A stretch of 44,127 nucleotides of DNA from Ruminococcaceae bacterium UBA1036 (GTDB lineage Bacteria > Bacillota > Clostridia > Oscillospirales > Acutalibacteraceae), in NCBI GenBank assembly GCA_002316805.1, contig DCEF01000016.1:1-44127 (forward strand). Direction: 5' to 3'. The position numbers and the translations under genes were made by a program. Below the pieces are notes generated by a model, which worked only from the letters and a program-made list of their open reading frames with translations, ran no database searches and was not told the DNA's origin. Positions 9,176 to 17,991 of the stretch are shown piece after piece (within the stretch, counting starts at the first letter, position 1; every line of letters begins with the position of its first letter).

Positions 9176-9514
9176 TCAGCCGGGAGGCCATTTCATAGAA
9201 CGTCCGCCAAGCAGGTGAAAGTGCAGATGCGGCACTGTCTGCCCGCCGTCTTTTCCAACATTGCAGACAATGCGGTAACCTGCCTCAAGATGTTTTTCTT
9301 TCGCAAGTTTTGCCGCAACTTCATAAATATGTGCAATGATATCGCTGTTCTGCGGTGTAATCTCCGCGGCAGAACTAATATGTTCTTTTGGAATAATCAG
9401 TATATGCACCGGTGCCTGCGGCTGCAGGTCATAAAACGCAAGTACCTTATCGTCTTCGTATGCTTTTTTACTTGGAATTTCGCCTTTCGCAATCTTACAG
9501 AAAACGCAGTCCAA
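9176..9514 (-). CDS. HIT family nucleotide-binding hydrolase
   Basis: HIT proteins of the HinT group hydrolyse purine nucleoside phosphoramidates and aminoacyl-adenylates. This copy has 112 residues. It has the paired cysteines CVFCKI at the N terminus (Zn site), the QPQAPVHILIIPKEH strand and the catalytic histidine triad PHLHFHLLGG near 96-105. The start is TTG, with AAGGAGG nine bases upstream. Placement right after alaS is suggestive, since HinT can clear aminoacyl-AMP formed by synthetases; that link is an inference. Confidence 0.93.
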   Translation of the reverse strand: MDCVFCKIAKGEIPSKKAYEDDKVLAFYDLQPQAPVHILIIPKEHISSAAEITPQNSDIIAHIYEVAAKLAKEKHLEAGYRIVCNVGKDGGQTVPHLHFHLLGGRSMKWPPG

Positions 9515-9553
9515 ATGATAAAGCCTCCTTCGAAAAACAGTACCATTATAATC

Positions 9554-12193
9554 TTATTTTATCATATCTGCAACGATTTTTTCCGAAGATGCAAGCGCAG
9601 CATCAAGTTTCGAAACATCTTTCGTCCCTGCCATTGCGCTGTCCGGCCTGCCGCCACCGCTGCCGCCTGCTGCTGCTGCTACCTGCCGGACAATTTTTCC
9701 GGCATTCGCGCCCTTTTCCTGCGCCTTTTTGCCGGCGCACGCGGCGATATTTGCCTTTTCACCGTTTATTCCGGCTATAACAGCCACACAGTCAGGTGAA
9801 CGCTCAAGTATCTTGTCGCACATAACGCGCAGTGAAGCGGATTCCACACCCTCAAGCTTTGCTGAAATAAACTTTACGCCTTTTACATCTTTTACTTTAT
9901 CGAGCAGGCTTTTCACACGCATTGACGCCAGTTTCGCATTGAGCGACTCTATTTCGCGATCTTTTTCTTTAAGCTCAAGCATTATCTGGTCCGCGCGCTT
10001 TACAAGTTCAGACGGGTTGCCGAGCTTCATTGCCTCTGAAGCTTTCATTGTTGTCTCAATACTATCTTCAAGCAGGCTGAGCACATTAGTGCCTGTCACA
10101 GCTTCTATGCGGCGCACACCTGCAGCTACCGAGCTCTCGGAAACAATTTTAAACAGTCCTATCTGCGCAGTATTTGTCACATGCGTGCCGCCGCAGAATT
10201 CCTTTGAGAAATCGCCTGCGGAAACAACGCGCACTATTTTCCCGTATTTCTCTCCGAACAACGCCATTGCGCCGAGCTTTTTAGCTTCATCAATCGGCAT
10301 CTCGCGGCTTACGACAGGTATCGCGTTTAGTATCACGCCGTTTACCATATCCTCAACTTTTTTTAGCTCATCTTTTTTTACGGCGGCAAAATGCGTGAAG
10401 TCGAAACGCACACGCTTTTCGTCCACAAACTGGCCTGCCTGCTGGACATGTGTGCCGAGCACTTTCCGCAGCGCCGCCTGCAGCAGGTGTGCAGCCGTAT
10501 GGTTGCGCGTGATGGCTGCGCGGCGCCCTTTGTCGGCAGACGCTTTTACAATTTCTCCGATGTGTATTGTGCCGGCTTTTACTTCCGCATAGTGCAGGAA
10601 ATTTTTTGCATGGTTTTTAGTCGTATTCGTGACGGCAACAACGGCATCTTCTGATTCGATCATGCCCGTATCACCCACCTGGCCGCCGCTTTCGCCGTAA
10701 AACGGTGTCTGATCAAGCAAAAGCACGGCATTGTCACCTGCTGTAGCTGAATCGGCACGCTGGCCGCCTCTGACAATGGCAATCACTTTTGCTTCCGACT
10801 GCGTCGTTTCATAGCCGAGAAATTTTGTTTCGGGCACGTCCTTAAGCAAGCCGCTTTCTCCTGCCCATGCATCAGCCCCGGCATTCTTGCGCGCGGCGCG
10901 GGCACGCTCTTTTTGTTCGCACATCAGTTTTTCAAACTCTTTTTCGTCCACAGAAAGGCCTTTTTCTGCAACTATTTCCTTCGTAAGGTCAACAGGAAAA
11001 CCATACGTATCACTAAGGCGGAAGGCATCTGAACCTGGGAATACTTTTTTACCGGCTTTCAGAGTCTCGTCCACAAAGCCGTTCAGAAGCTGCATGCCCT
11101 GGTCAATCGTCCTTGCAAAGCTCTCTTCCTCAACACGTACAAGTTTTATTATCCTATCGTGTTGCTCGGCGAGCTCCGGATAAGCGCCTTTGTTCTCGTT
11201 AATCACCGTTTCTGCTATTTTATAAAGAAACGTGTCGTGCACGCCGAGCAAACGCCCGTGGCGCGCGGCGCGGCGGAGAAGTCGGCGCAGCACATATCCG
11301 CGTCCTTCGTTTGACGGCATTATGCCGTCAGCTATCATAAACGTAGCTCCGCGTATATGGTCGGTTATTACGCGCAGGGAAATATCCTTTTTAGGGTCAT
11401 CGCCGTATTTTACACCAGTAATACGGCTGACATGCTGCATTATGCTCTGCATCGTATCTACAAGAAACAGGTTGTCCACGTTCTGCATAATGCAGGCAAG
11501 GCGCTCAAGGCCCATGCCCGTATCTATATTAGGATGCGCCATCGGCGGATAGTGGCCGTGGCCGTCGCTGTTAAACTGCGAGAAAACAATATTCCAGAAC
11601 TCAATGTAGCGGTCGCAGTCGCAGCCTACGCCGCACGTCGGCTTGCCGCAGCCATGCTCCGGCCCGCGGTCGAAGTATATCTCAGAGCATGGGCCGCATG
11701 GGCCAGAACCATGCTCCCAGAAATTATCCTCTCTGCCAAAGCGCACTATATGCGACGCATCAACGCCAACTTCTTTTGTCCAGATGTCAAAAGCCTCATC
11801 GTCGTCTTTGTAAATCGTCACCCAGAGCCTGTCGGCCGGGAGCTCAAGCACTTTCGTGCAGAACTCCCATGCCCATGCCGTAGCCTCGTGCTTGAAATAA
11901 TCGCCGAATGAAAAGTTGCCGAGCATTTCAAAAAAAGTGCCGTGGCGGTCGGTTATGCCGACGTTGTCGATATCGCCAGTACGTATGCATTTCTGGCAAG
12001 TCGTCACGCGCTTGCGCGGCGGCGTAACTTCGCCTGTGAAATATTTTTTCATCGGCGCCATTCCCGAATTAATCAGCAGAAGGCTGTTGTCATCTTTCGG
12101 GATAAGCGAAAAGCTCGGCAGCCGCATATGGCCTTTCGATTCAAAAAACGAAAGGTATTTTTCCCTCAGCTCATTAAGGCCTGTCCATTTCAT
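9554..12193 (-). CDS. alaS: Alanine--tRNA ligase
   Basis: This class II synthetase charges tRNA-Ala. With the start at MKWTGLNELREKYLSFFESK it has 879 residues, a normal length. Visible parts are the catalytic core (LINSGMAPMKKYF, motif 2 around RHGTFFEMLGNFSFGDY), the tRNA-recognition region, and the editing domain with HTAAH and CGGTH zinc ligands. The C-Ala domain ends with an AAAAGGSGGGRPDSAMAG segment. Fifty-two upstream in-frame codons are leader read-through. It heads an operon that continues with HIT, the phosphoribosyltransferase, comEC, holA and rnmV, with gaps of 40 bases or less. Confidence 0.97.
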   Translation of the reverse strand: MKWTGLNELREKYLSFFESKGHMRLPSFSLIPKDDNSLLLINSGMAPMKKYFTGEVTPPRKRVTTCQKCIRTGDIDNVGITDRHGTFFEMLGNFSFGDYFKHEATAWAWEFCTKVLELPADRLWVTIYKDDDEAFDIWTKEVGVDASHIVRFGREDNFWEHGSGPCGPCSEIYFDRGPEHGCGKPTCGVGCDCDRYIEFWNIVFSQFNSDGHGHYPPMAHPNIDTGMGLERLACIMQNVDNLFLVDTMQSIMQHVSRITGVKYGDDPKKDISLRVITDHIRGATFMIADGIMPSNEGRGYVLRRLLRRAARHGRLLGVHDTFLYKIAETVINENKGAYPELAEQHDRIIKLVRVEEESFARTIDQGMQLLNGFVDETLKAGKKVFPGSDAFRLSDTYGFPVDLTKEIVAEKGLSVDEKEFEKLMCEQKERARAARKNAGADAWAGESGLLKDVPETKFLGYETTQSEAKVIAIVRGGQRADSATAGDNAVLLLDQTPFYGESGGQVGDTGMIESEDAVVAVTNTTKNHAKNFLHYAEVKAGTIHIGEIVKASADKGRRAAITRNHTAAHLLQAALRKVLGTHVQQAGQFVDEKRVRFDFTHFAAVKKDELKKVEDMVNGVILNAIPVVSREMPIDEAKKLGAMALFGEKYGKIVRVVSAGDFSKEFCGGTHVTNTAQIGLFKIVSESSVAAGVRRIEAVTGTNVLSLLEDSIETTMKASEAMKLGNPSELVKRADQIMLELKEKDREIESLNAKLASMRVKSLLDKVKDVKGVKFISAKLEGVESASLRVMCDKILERSPDCVAVIAGINGEKANIAACAGKKAQEKGANAGKIVRQVAAAAGGSGGGRPDSAMAGTKDVSKLDAALASSEKIVADMIK

Positions 12194-12297
12194 ATTATTC
12201 TCTACCCCATTTCTGTCTGAAAGGCAAATGCAGGAATCAAGTAAGTCGTAAACCGTCTTTAAGCGGCGATTCCTTCGGCAGAAAACCCGACTCCTGC

Positions 12298-12537
12298 AAA
12301 AAAATAAGGCTCTCCAATCCCTATGGGACGGAAAAGCCCGTGGTACCACCCAAATTGCGCCGCTGCCGGCGCCGCTCTTTATCCCTTAACGCGGGAAACG
12401 CCGCATTTCTTCAATGCAGAGCTCCGGGCCGGCTTCCGGCACGGCTTAGCAGGAACCTTTCACCACCGGTTCCCTCTCTTTGGCATAGCCAGCACTTTTT
12501 TGCCCTTCTGCGCTTTTCCTATTATTACTGAAATACT
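12298..12537 (-). promoter_or_regulatory. T-box leader (alanine type) of the alaS operon
   Basis: The minus strand carries the T-box core GGGTGGTACCACGGGC. A terminator stem follows (GGGCTTTTCC with GGAGAGCC) and ends in seven T at 12298-12304. Further 5' there is an AGAGAGGGAACC / GGTTCC distal helix typical of stem I, after which GCT and GCC triplets (Ala) are available as specifier. I cannot decide between them without folding. Uncharged tRNA-Ala should raise expression of the whole downstream gene group. Confidence 0.9.
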
Positions 12538-12542
12538 TTTAA

Positions 12543-12571
12543 AGTATAGACCAGCGATGCTTAAAAGTCAA
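12543..12571 (-). promoter_or_regulatory. Sigma-A promoter of the alaS T-box transcript
   Basis: On the minus strand TTGACT (12566-12571) is followed after 17 bases by TATACT (12543-12548). It lies immediately upstream of the T-box and only about 30 bases from the end of the preceding PBP gene. Confidence 0.87.
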
Positions 12572-12600
12572 ACTGTTATAATTAAATTAAATTCTAAAAT

Positions 12601-14202
12601 TCAGTAAACATACCCGTAAAGTCCGTCGGCGATGCTTCGGAAAACCGGGCCGCACGTTGTGCCACCGCCATCACCGCCATCTTCAAAAACGGCTATTACA
12701 TATTCCGGCTTTTCGGCAGGATAAAAGCCCGCATACCATGATTCGACTTTCTCTTTGCCTCCGATAAATTTTCCGGTCTGCGCCGTTGACGTTTTTGCGC
12801 CTGCTGTGCCATAGTCCGGCTTGCCTTTTTTGCTTGTTCCCGATTTTACAGACGTCTCCATGAATTTCCGCAGCAGCGAAGCCGTACGTGCGGACATCAC
12901 GCGCGAAGCCGGCTGTGGCTTTGCCTTTTCAGTGAAATGCTTTTTATCGTCAATCATGCCTTCATAGAGGTACGGCTGTGTATAAATACCGCCAGAAGCG
13001 ACGGCGTTAACCATTCCTGCAACTTGAAGCGGCGTAGCTGTAAAGTTCCCCTGGCCAAACGAAAAGTTTGCAAGTGCCCTCGGTACTTGCAGCTCGTCTG
13101 ATGTCGGGAGTACCCCTGCAGCCGTCTCAATCCCTGGAGCAACCTGAAAAGAGCGCCCAAACCCGAGTTTTTGGGCCATACTTAAAAAATACGGCGGCGG
13201 AACTTTCCGCATCAGGTTTACAAAATACGTATTGCATGAATTAGCTATCGCACGCTCCATATTTTCTTTGCCGTGCTTTTCCCCGTTGTAGCAATGGAAT
13301 GCCTGTCCGTCCACTGAAACAGAGCCCGTGCAAACATAGGATTTGTCTGGTGAAATGCCATATTCGAGCGCTGCGGCAGAAGAAACAATTTTAAAAACGG
13401 AGCCGACGCTGTATGCAGAATAGGCGCGGTTAATCAGCGGCGAGTCACTCCTGTTAAGCGATTTTCCTACATCGTTCGGCGAAAAAGCCGGGAAGCTCGC
13501 AGCAGCGCGTATCTTGCCTGACGGCACTTCAAGCACAACCACAGCCCCGCTTTTTATGTGGCCTGCGGCAGAGCGCTCGGCAAGCTGCTGGATTGAGCGG
13601 TCAAGTGTTAGCACAACCCCCTGCTTAGCTTTGCCCGAAGAATTGGAAACTGTGCGCATCTGTTTTGAGAGTACATGATTCATGGCATCCACGCAGTATG
13701 CTACTTTTATACTTCCTTCACCCGCAGAAAGCTGGCTGTTGAATGCCTGCTCTACGCCTGTTTTCCCGTTTCCGGAGCTGTCGAGATAGCCTAATACATG
13801 CACCGCGATCTGGCTGTCAGAGTACCTTTGCCTTACGGGGAAAACGTCGATTCCGGGAGCAGTTATCATCTGCGGAAGCTTCATTGTGAATGGCTTGCCT
13901 GCTTCTATAAGCTTGCCTATGCTTTTTACTTCATCGCAGCTGCAGATACTTCTCAGTGCGGCGGCGGATTCCGGGCACGGCGCTACGGCGGCCGGATATT
14001 CTATTTTTCCGTCTCCGGCCAAGACATCAAGATTATGGTCATAAATGGTTCCACGCCTGGAAGCAACCGTGACGGTAAAATTCTGCTGCTGGGCTGCAGC
14101 CTGTGCAAGGCCGTCTCCGTCCGAAATACGGAAAAGCACAAGTATGCTGAAGTACAGGGCACATACAAAAACGGCAAAAATAGCTGTCACGCGTTTAAGC
14201 AA
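12601..14202 (-). CDS. Class B penicillin-binding protein (peptidoglycan transpeptidase)
   Basis: This membrane-anchored DD-transpeptidase cross-links peptidoglycan. I start it at a TTG with GGAGGG seven bases upstream (533 residues). There is one N-terminal membrane helix (about 5-25), the RGTIYDHN dimerisation-domain signature, and a transpeptidase domain with SVFK (Ser268, Lys271) and SCN (322-324). The third motif is KTS (470-472) followed by TAQTG, whereas the family norm is KTG. The DNA at 12787-12795 clearly reads AAA ACG TCA. There are no PASTA repeats. It resembles the PBP2/SpoVD branch; vegetative or sporulation use cannot be told. Confidence 0.88.
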   Translation of the reverse strand: MLKRVTAIFAVFVCALYFSILVLFRISDGDGLAQAAAQQQNFTVTVASRRGTIYDHNLDVLAGDGKIEYPAAVAPCPESAAALRSICSCDEVKSIGKLIEAGKPFTMKLPQMITAPGIDVFPVRQRYSDSQIAVHVLGYLDSSGNGKTGVEQAFNSQLSAGEGSIKVAYCVDAMNHVLSKQMRTVSNSSGKAKQGVVLTLDRSIQQLAERSAAGHIKSGAVVVLEVPSGKIRAAASFPAFSPNDVGKSLNRSDSPLINRAYSAYSVGSVFKIVSSAAALEYGISPDKSYVCTGSVSVDGQAFHCYNGEKHGKENMERAIANSCNTYFVNLMRKVPPPYFLSMAQKLGFGRSFQVAPGIETAAGVLPTSDELQVPRALANFSFGQGNFTATPLQVAGMVNAVASGGIYTQPYLYEGMIDDKKHFTEKAKPQPASRVMSARTASLLRKFMETSVKSGTSKKGKPDYGTAGAKTSTAQTGKFIGGKEKVESWYAGFYPAEKPEYVIAVFEDGGDGGGTTCGPVFRSIADGLYGYVY

Positions 14203-14246
14203 AAAATATCCCTCCGTGAAGCTATTGTAGCCAAGCGGAAGGATTT

Positions 14247-15476
14247 TTAACCATCTATTTTTTTGCGCAAGATTGCACCTTTCGCAATCTTGCATGATGT
14301 CCTTGCAAGGACGGTCATCTCGGCATGGTTTGCACATTCCAACGGATTGTGCTCCCCGTCGCAGATATCGTCAAGCGAAATCTGGTAAGGCGGCTTGTCA
14401 GGCTCAAGGACATCTGCAACATCACCGCGGAAAAAGCGGTTGCGCTGTGAAAGCACGGCAAACTCTCCGCTCATTCCCCCGCAGACGGCAATCACTTCCC
14501 AGTGGCGCACATATCCGCCGTTTTCATAAACCTGGCCGGGTGTGCCGCCAAAATAAAAGCCCGTGCTGTACTCCCTATGGCTGATCTTCTCAAGCTCTTC
14601 CGGAATCCACTTTGGCAGCGGCTTTTCAGGATTTTCCGCATACTCATCAAGCGCATGGCGGTATGCGTTTGTCACCACGGCAGTGTAGTACGCCGATTTT
14701 GCGCGCCCTTCAATCTTTAAACTTCCTATGCCAGCCTGCACAAGCTCCGGAATATGGCTTATCATGCACATATCGCGTGAATTAATGATATATGTGCCCC
14801 TGCCGTCTTCCTCAACAGGAAAGTAACGCCCGGGGCGCGTCTGCTCCATCAGCGCATAACTCCACCTGCACGGCTGAGCGCAGTCCCCGTGGTTGGCATC
14901 GCGCCCCGTGAAATATTCGGAAAGCAAGCACCTTCCAGAAAACGAAACGCACATGGAGCCATGTACAAAAGCTTCAATCTCAAGCTCTTTAGGCGTTTTC
15001 GCGCGTATCTCTGCAATCTCACCGAGTGTCAGCTCACGCGCGAGCACAACGCGCTTTGCACCGAGCTCCCAAAACGCATTGGCTGCCGCCCAGCTTGCAA
15101 CTCCGGCCTGTGTTGAAACATGGATTTCCACTTCAGGTGCATATTTCTGTGCCATTTTCATTGCGCCGATGTCTGTTATAATCAGCGCATCCACGCCTGC
15201 TCTCTGCGCACTGCGCAGAAAATCAGGCATCCGGCTGCAATCCTGATTGCGCATGACAACATTGCAGGTAAGATAAACTTTCACATTGTTATCATGCGCA
15301 TAGGCAACCGCAGAGGCTAATTCTTTCATGTCGAAATTTGGCGAAGATGAACGCATGCCAAACTCTTTGCCGGCAAGGTAAACTGCATCTGCCCCAAAGC
15401 GCACAGCGGTTTTAAGCCGCTCCATATCGCCTGCAGGTGCAAGCAGTTCAGGCAAGCCTTTACGCTTCACATCCAT
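14247..15476 (-). CDS. Peptidase U32 family protein
   Basis: U32 proteins have been linked to collagen degradation and, in well-studied members, to RNA modification (RlhA, TrhP). The family signature EAFVHGSMCVSFSGRCLLS is intact at about 166-184. A cysteine cluster follows (DCAQPCRW). The N-terminal TIM-barrel pattern PELLAPAGDMERLKTAVRFGADAVYL is typical. At about 409 residues it matches the YegQ-like group, and tRNA or rRNA hydroxylation is the more likely role (inference). Its ATG overlaps the mltG stop (TGATG). A PBP gene follows 44 bases later. Confidence 0.9.
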   Translation of the reverse strand: MDVKRKGLPELLAPAGDMERLKTAVRFGADAVYLAGKEFGMRSSSPNFDMKELASAVAYAHDNNVKVYLTCNVVMRNQDCSRMPDFLRSAQRAGVDALIITDIGAMKMAQKYAPEVEIHVSTQAGVASWAAANAFWELGAKRVVLARELTLGEIAEIRAKTPKELEIEAFVHGSMCVSFSGRCLLSEYFTGRDANHGDCAQPCRWSYALMEQTRPGRYFPVEEDGRGTYIINSRDMCMISHIPELVQAGIGSLKIEGRAKSAYYTAVVTNAYRHALDEYAENPEKPLPKWIPEELEKISHREYSTGFYFGGTPGQVYENGGYVRHWEVIAVCGGMSGEFAVLSQRNRFFRGDVADVLEPDKPPYQISLDDICDGEHNPLECANHAEMTVLARTSCKIAKGAILRKKIDG

Positions 15477-16756
15477 CACTTAAGCCCTGCCTTTTTCAGG
15501 TTTACCTCATGGCTTGACAGAGTTTTTGCATAGTAGGCCTTGCTGTTCTTGTCATGGCAGAAATAGTAATAGCGCGTGCTTGCCGGATTAAGCGCCGCAT
15601 TTATGGCGTCCATTCCGGGGTTACAAATAGCGCCAGCAGGCAGGCCCTTTATGGTGTAGGTATCGTACCGGCTCTTATAAGTTTTCTGGATATTTGCCGG
15701 CACTTTCGATTTTTGCCTGAATGGATAGAACATTGTCGGGTCCGAGTCAAGGTGCTGAAGCGAGCTTCTCCCGCTTTCAAGCCTGTTGTGGAAAACAGAC
15801 GAAACTTTCAGCATATCGTTCTTATCCGCTGCCTCAGCCTGAATCATAGAAGCAAGCACCATCATCTGGTCGATCGTCATGCCTTTCTCTTTTGCTTTTT
15901 CGCGTATCTGCTTAGTCAGTTTGGTATTGCAGTTATCCACCATTTTTTTAGCAACATCATTGGCATCTTCGTGTTTAGTAAATTCATATGTGTCCGGGAA
16001 AAGGTAGCCTTCAAGTTTGTAGTAGCGCTTTGAAACATTCGGCAGGCTGCCTATGAAGTCATAGCCGCTGTCAAGCTTGTTACTGTTAAAGGCTTTTAGT
16101 GCGTCATTTGCCGAGCACACCCCGCTCTTTTCCAGCTTTTCGGCAATCTCAACCGCATTCATTCCTTCGGTAAATGTGATTTTTACCGTGTCAACCCGGC
16201 TATCCACCGACCTTATAGAGTTTATCAACGCTTCATAGTCCATGCCAGTAGTTATCTGGTAGCTGCCGCCGCTGTATGTTTTAGGCGATTTCGTCATTCT
16301 CTCGAAAAGCTGAAAGAAGCTTGCGTCTTTTATGGCGCCATAATGGTAAAGCACCTGCGCCACCTGCTTATTCGTGGCATTCTGTGGGATTTCTACCGTC
16401 ACACTTACTGGCTTTCTGCCTACGGCAAACATATCATTCACACCGCAGACAATATATTTTGCCGACAGAACAGCGGCCATAAACACCATGCAGAACCAAA
16501 TCAGGCGGAAAAAGTTTTTGTTTTTCCGCCCTTTTTTCTCGTCACGCAGCTTATGCGCAAGCCTCATATTTTTTGCCGCGGCTATTTCTGAAATTTCACG
16601 TCTTCTTCTCGCTTCTCCCGGATTGCTATAGCTGTCGACAGGCGTATATTTCGGCTCTGGCCTTCTGTTGTAGTCCTCGTTCATCTGAAGCCGGAAACCC
16701 TGCACTTTCTCATGGCGGCCCCGCTCAAATTCACTGTTGTTTTCATCATCTTTCAT
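15476..16756 (-). CDS. mltG: Endolytic murein transglycosylase MltG
   Basis: MltG cleaves nascent glycan strands at the membrane and limits their length. The 426-residue protein has a long charged cytoplasmic N terminus (about 1-82), one membrane helix (about 83-103), a LysM-like linker and the YceG catalytic domain. That domain contains KLEGYLFPDTYEF and the acidic site in LASMIQAEAADKND. The C-terminal GLPAGAICNPGMDAINAALNP block is conserved in the family. The start ATG has GGGAGGA upstream. It sits in a wall-synthesis group with the U32 and PBP genes. Confidence 0.93.
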   Translation of the reverse strand: MKDDENNSEFERGRHEKVQGFRLQMNEDYNRRPEPKYTPVDSYSNPGEARRRREISEIAAAKNMRLAHKLRDEKKGRKNKNFFRLIWFCMVFMAAVLSAKYIVCGVNDMFAVGRKPVSVTVEIPQNATNKQVAQVLYHYGAIKDASFFQLFERMTKSPKTYSGGSYQITTGMDYEALINSIRSVDSRVDTVKITFTEGMNAVEIAEKLEKSGVCSANDALKAFNSNKLDSGYDFIGSLPNVSKRYYKLEGYLFPDTYEFTKHEDANDVAKKMVDNCNTKLTKQIREKAKEKGMTIDQMMVLASMIQAEAADKNDMLKVSSVFHNRLESGRSSLQHLDSDPTMFYPFRQKSKVPANIQKTYKSRYDTYTIKGLPAGAICNPGMDAINAALNPASTRYYYFCHDKNSKAYYAKTLSSHEVNLKKAGLK

Positions 16757-16817
16757 AACTTGTCCTCCCGATATCCGGCAGACAGCTCCGTTGCTTATAA
16801 AACAGTGGAAGCCAGCG

Positions 16818-17399
16818 TCAACCAGAAACCTTTACGGTGCAATTTTCCGTCACAAGGATATCGGCTTTGCAGTCGTGCAAGCCATGCGGAAGACTCCACC
16901 TGACGCATCCGGAATAGCAGAAGCCCACAGTAATCCCCGGAAAGTCTTGCAGAAAACGGTCGTAATAGCCTTTGCCATAGCCAAGGCGATAGCCCATTTC
17001 ATCAAAGACAAGGCCGGGAACAATACATACAGTTTTAGACGATGCTTTAGCTTTGCGGCATTTTTCCGGGACAGGCTCGAGGATACCGCAGTAACCTGAA
17101 GTCAAATCCCGAAAAGAAGAAATTTCATAAAATTTCATCATGGAAGTTTCCGGTATGCAAAGCGGCGCAGCAACCTTTTTGCCATCCGCAAGCGCCGCTG
17201 AAATAATAGCAAACGTATCAATTTCCTGCTTAATACTCACATACGTAAAAACCGTGTCTGCCAGGCGGTATTCCTTTAACGCCAAAAAATGCCTGTGGAT
17301 ACTGCGGTCAAGGGATAACTTCTCTTCTGGCACGAGGAGGCTTCGGAATTCTCTCCCTTCACTGCGCAGACAACGCTTAAGGCTTTGGATATCTTTCAT
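16818..17399 (-). CDS. 5-formyltetrahydrofolate cyclo-ligase
   Basis: The enzyme converts 5-formyl-THF to 5,10-methenyl-THF using ATP, which returns folate to the one-carbon pool. The 193 residues fit the family. The substrate/ATP motif GYRLGYGKGYYDRFL is intact at about 138-152, and the VPGLVFDEMG strand precedes it. I choose the ATG at 17399, which overlaps the upstream stop as ATGA. It is in the same transcript as thyX, which consumes methylene-THF, so the pairing makes metabolic sense. Confidence 0.93.
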   Translation of the reverse strand: MKDIQSLKRCLRSEGREFRSLLVPEEKLSLDRSIHRHFLALKEYRLADTVFTYVSIKQEIDTFAIISAALADGKKVAAPLCIPETSMMKFYEISSFRDLTSGYCGILEPVPEKCRKAKASSKTVCIVPGLVFDEMGYRLGYGKGYYDRFLQDFPGITVGFCYSGCVRWSLPHGLHDCKADILVTENCTVKVSG

Positions 17400-17932
17400 A
17401 CGCACTGAATGTCTTTGCGTATCTCCTGTGATTTCTCTTTTCCGTAAAGGACTTCTACAAGTTTAAGCGCAAAGTCTACGGCTACACCCGCTCCGCGTGC
17501 CGTAATTATTTTTCCGCTTACACAGACCGGATCATGCAGGACTTTATCTGCTCCAAGTTCTTTTTCATAGCCTGGGAAGCAGACGGCATTATGGCCCTTT
17601 AGAAGACCGAGATGCCCCAACACGGATGGAGCGGCACAGATTGCGGCAATATATTTGCCGTTCTGAGCGCAGTGATTAAGGCTTGCACGCACCATCGGCG
17701 ATTTTTCATGGTTGGAAGTACCTGGCCCTCCGGGCAGTATCACCATATCCATATTTTCAAGTGATACATCATTCTCAACGAGGTCAGCCATAACTTTTAC
17801 TCCACGACCGCTCATTACCTCTTTGCCGCCTTCTCCAACTGTTGAAACTTCAGCACCGGCACGGCGCAGAATATCAATAGGAGCCATAGCTTCAACTTCT
17901 TCAAAGCCTTTTTCAAGAAAAATATAAATCAT
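17396..17932 (-). CDS. DJ-1/PfpI family protein
   Basis: This protein of about 178 residues is of the DJ-1/ThiJ class I glutamine-amidotransferase-like fold. The nucleophile-elbow cysteine is in IAAICAAPSVLG (about 100), the oxidised-cysteine site in DJ-1 relatives. The acidic partner is in FLEKGFEEVEA. Members act as chaperones, deglycases or redox sensors; the exact role here is unknown. The start at MIYIFLEKGFEE has GGGAGGA upstream; the 18 earlier codons have no ribosome site. Its stop overlaps the next gene. Confidence 0.88.
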   Translation of the reverse strand: MIYIFLEKGFEEVEAMAPIDILRRAGAEVSTVGEGGKEVMSGRGVKVMADLVENDVSLENMDMVILPGGPGTSNHEKSPMVRASLNHCAQNGKYIAAICAAPSVLGHLGLLKGHNAVCFPGYEKELGADKVLHDPVCVSGKIITARGAGVAVDFALKLVEVLYGKEKSQEIRKDIQCV

Positions 17933-17991
17933 AACAAATCCTCCCTGCAAATAATATAATTGGGCAAAATTATTGAGTATAATCAAAAAAT

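Noticed and set aside
9729..10592. 287-codon open frame on the plus strand inside alaS
   Set aside because: It lies opposite conserved alaS domains and its sequence is low in complexity with no family pattern.
12194..12349. 52-residue N-terminal extension of alaS
   Set aside because: It reads through the T-box terminator region, lacks a ribosome site and is not part of known AlaS proteins. The start at 12193 fits the family.
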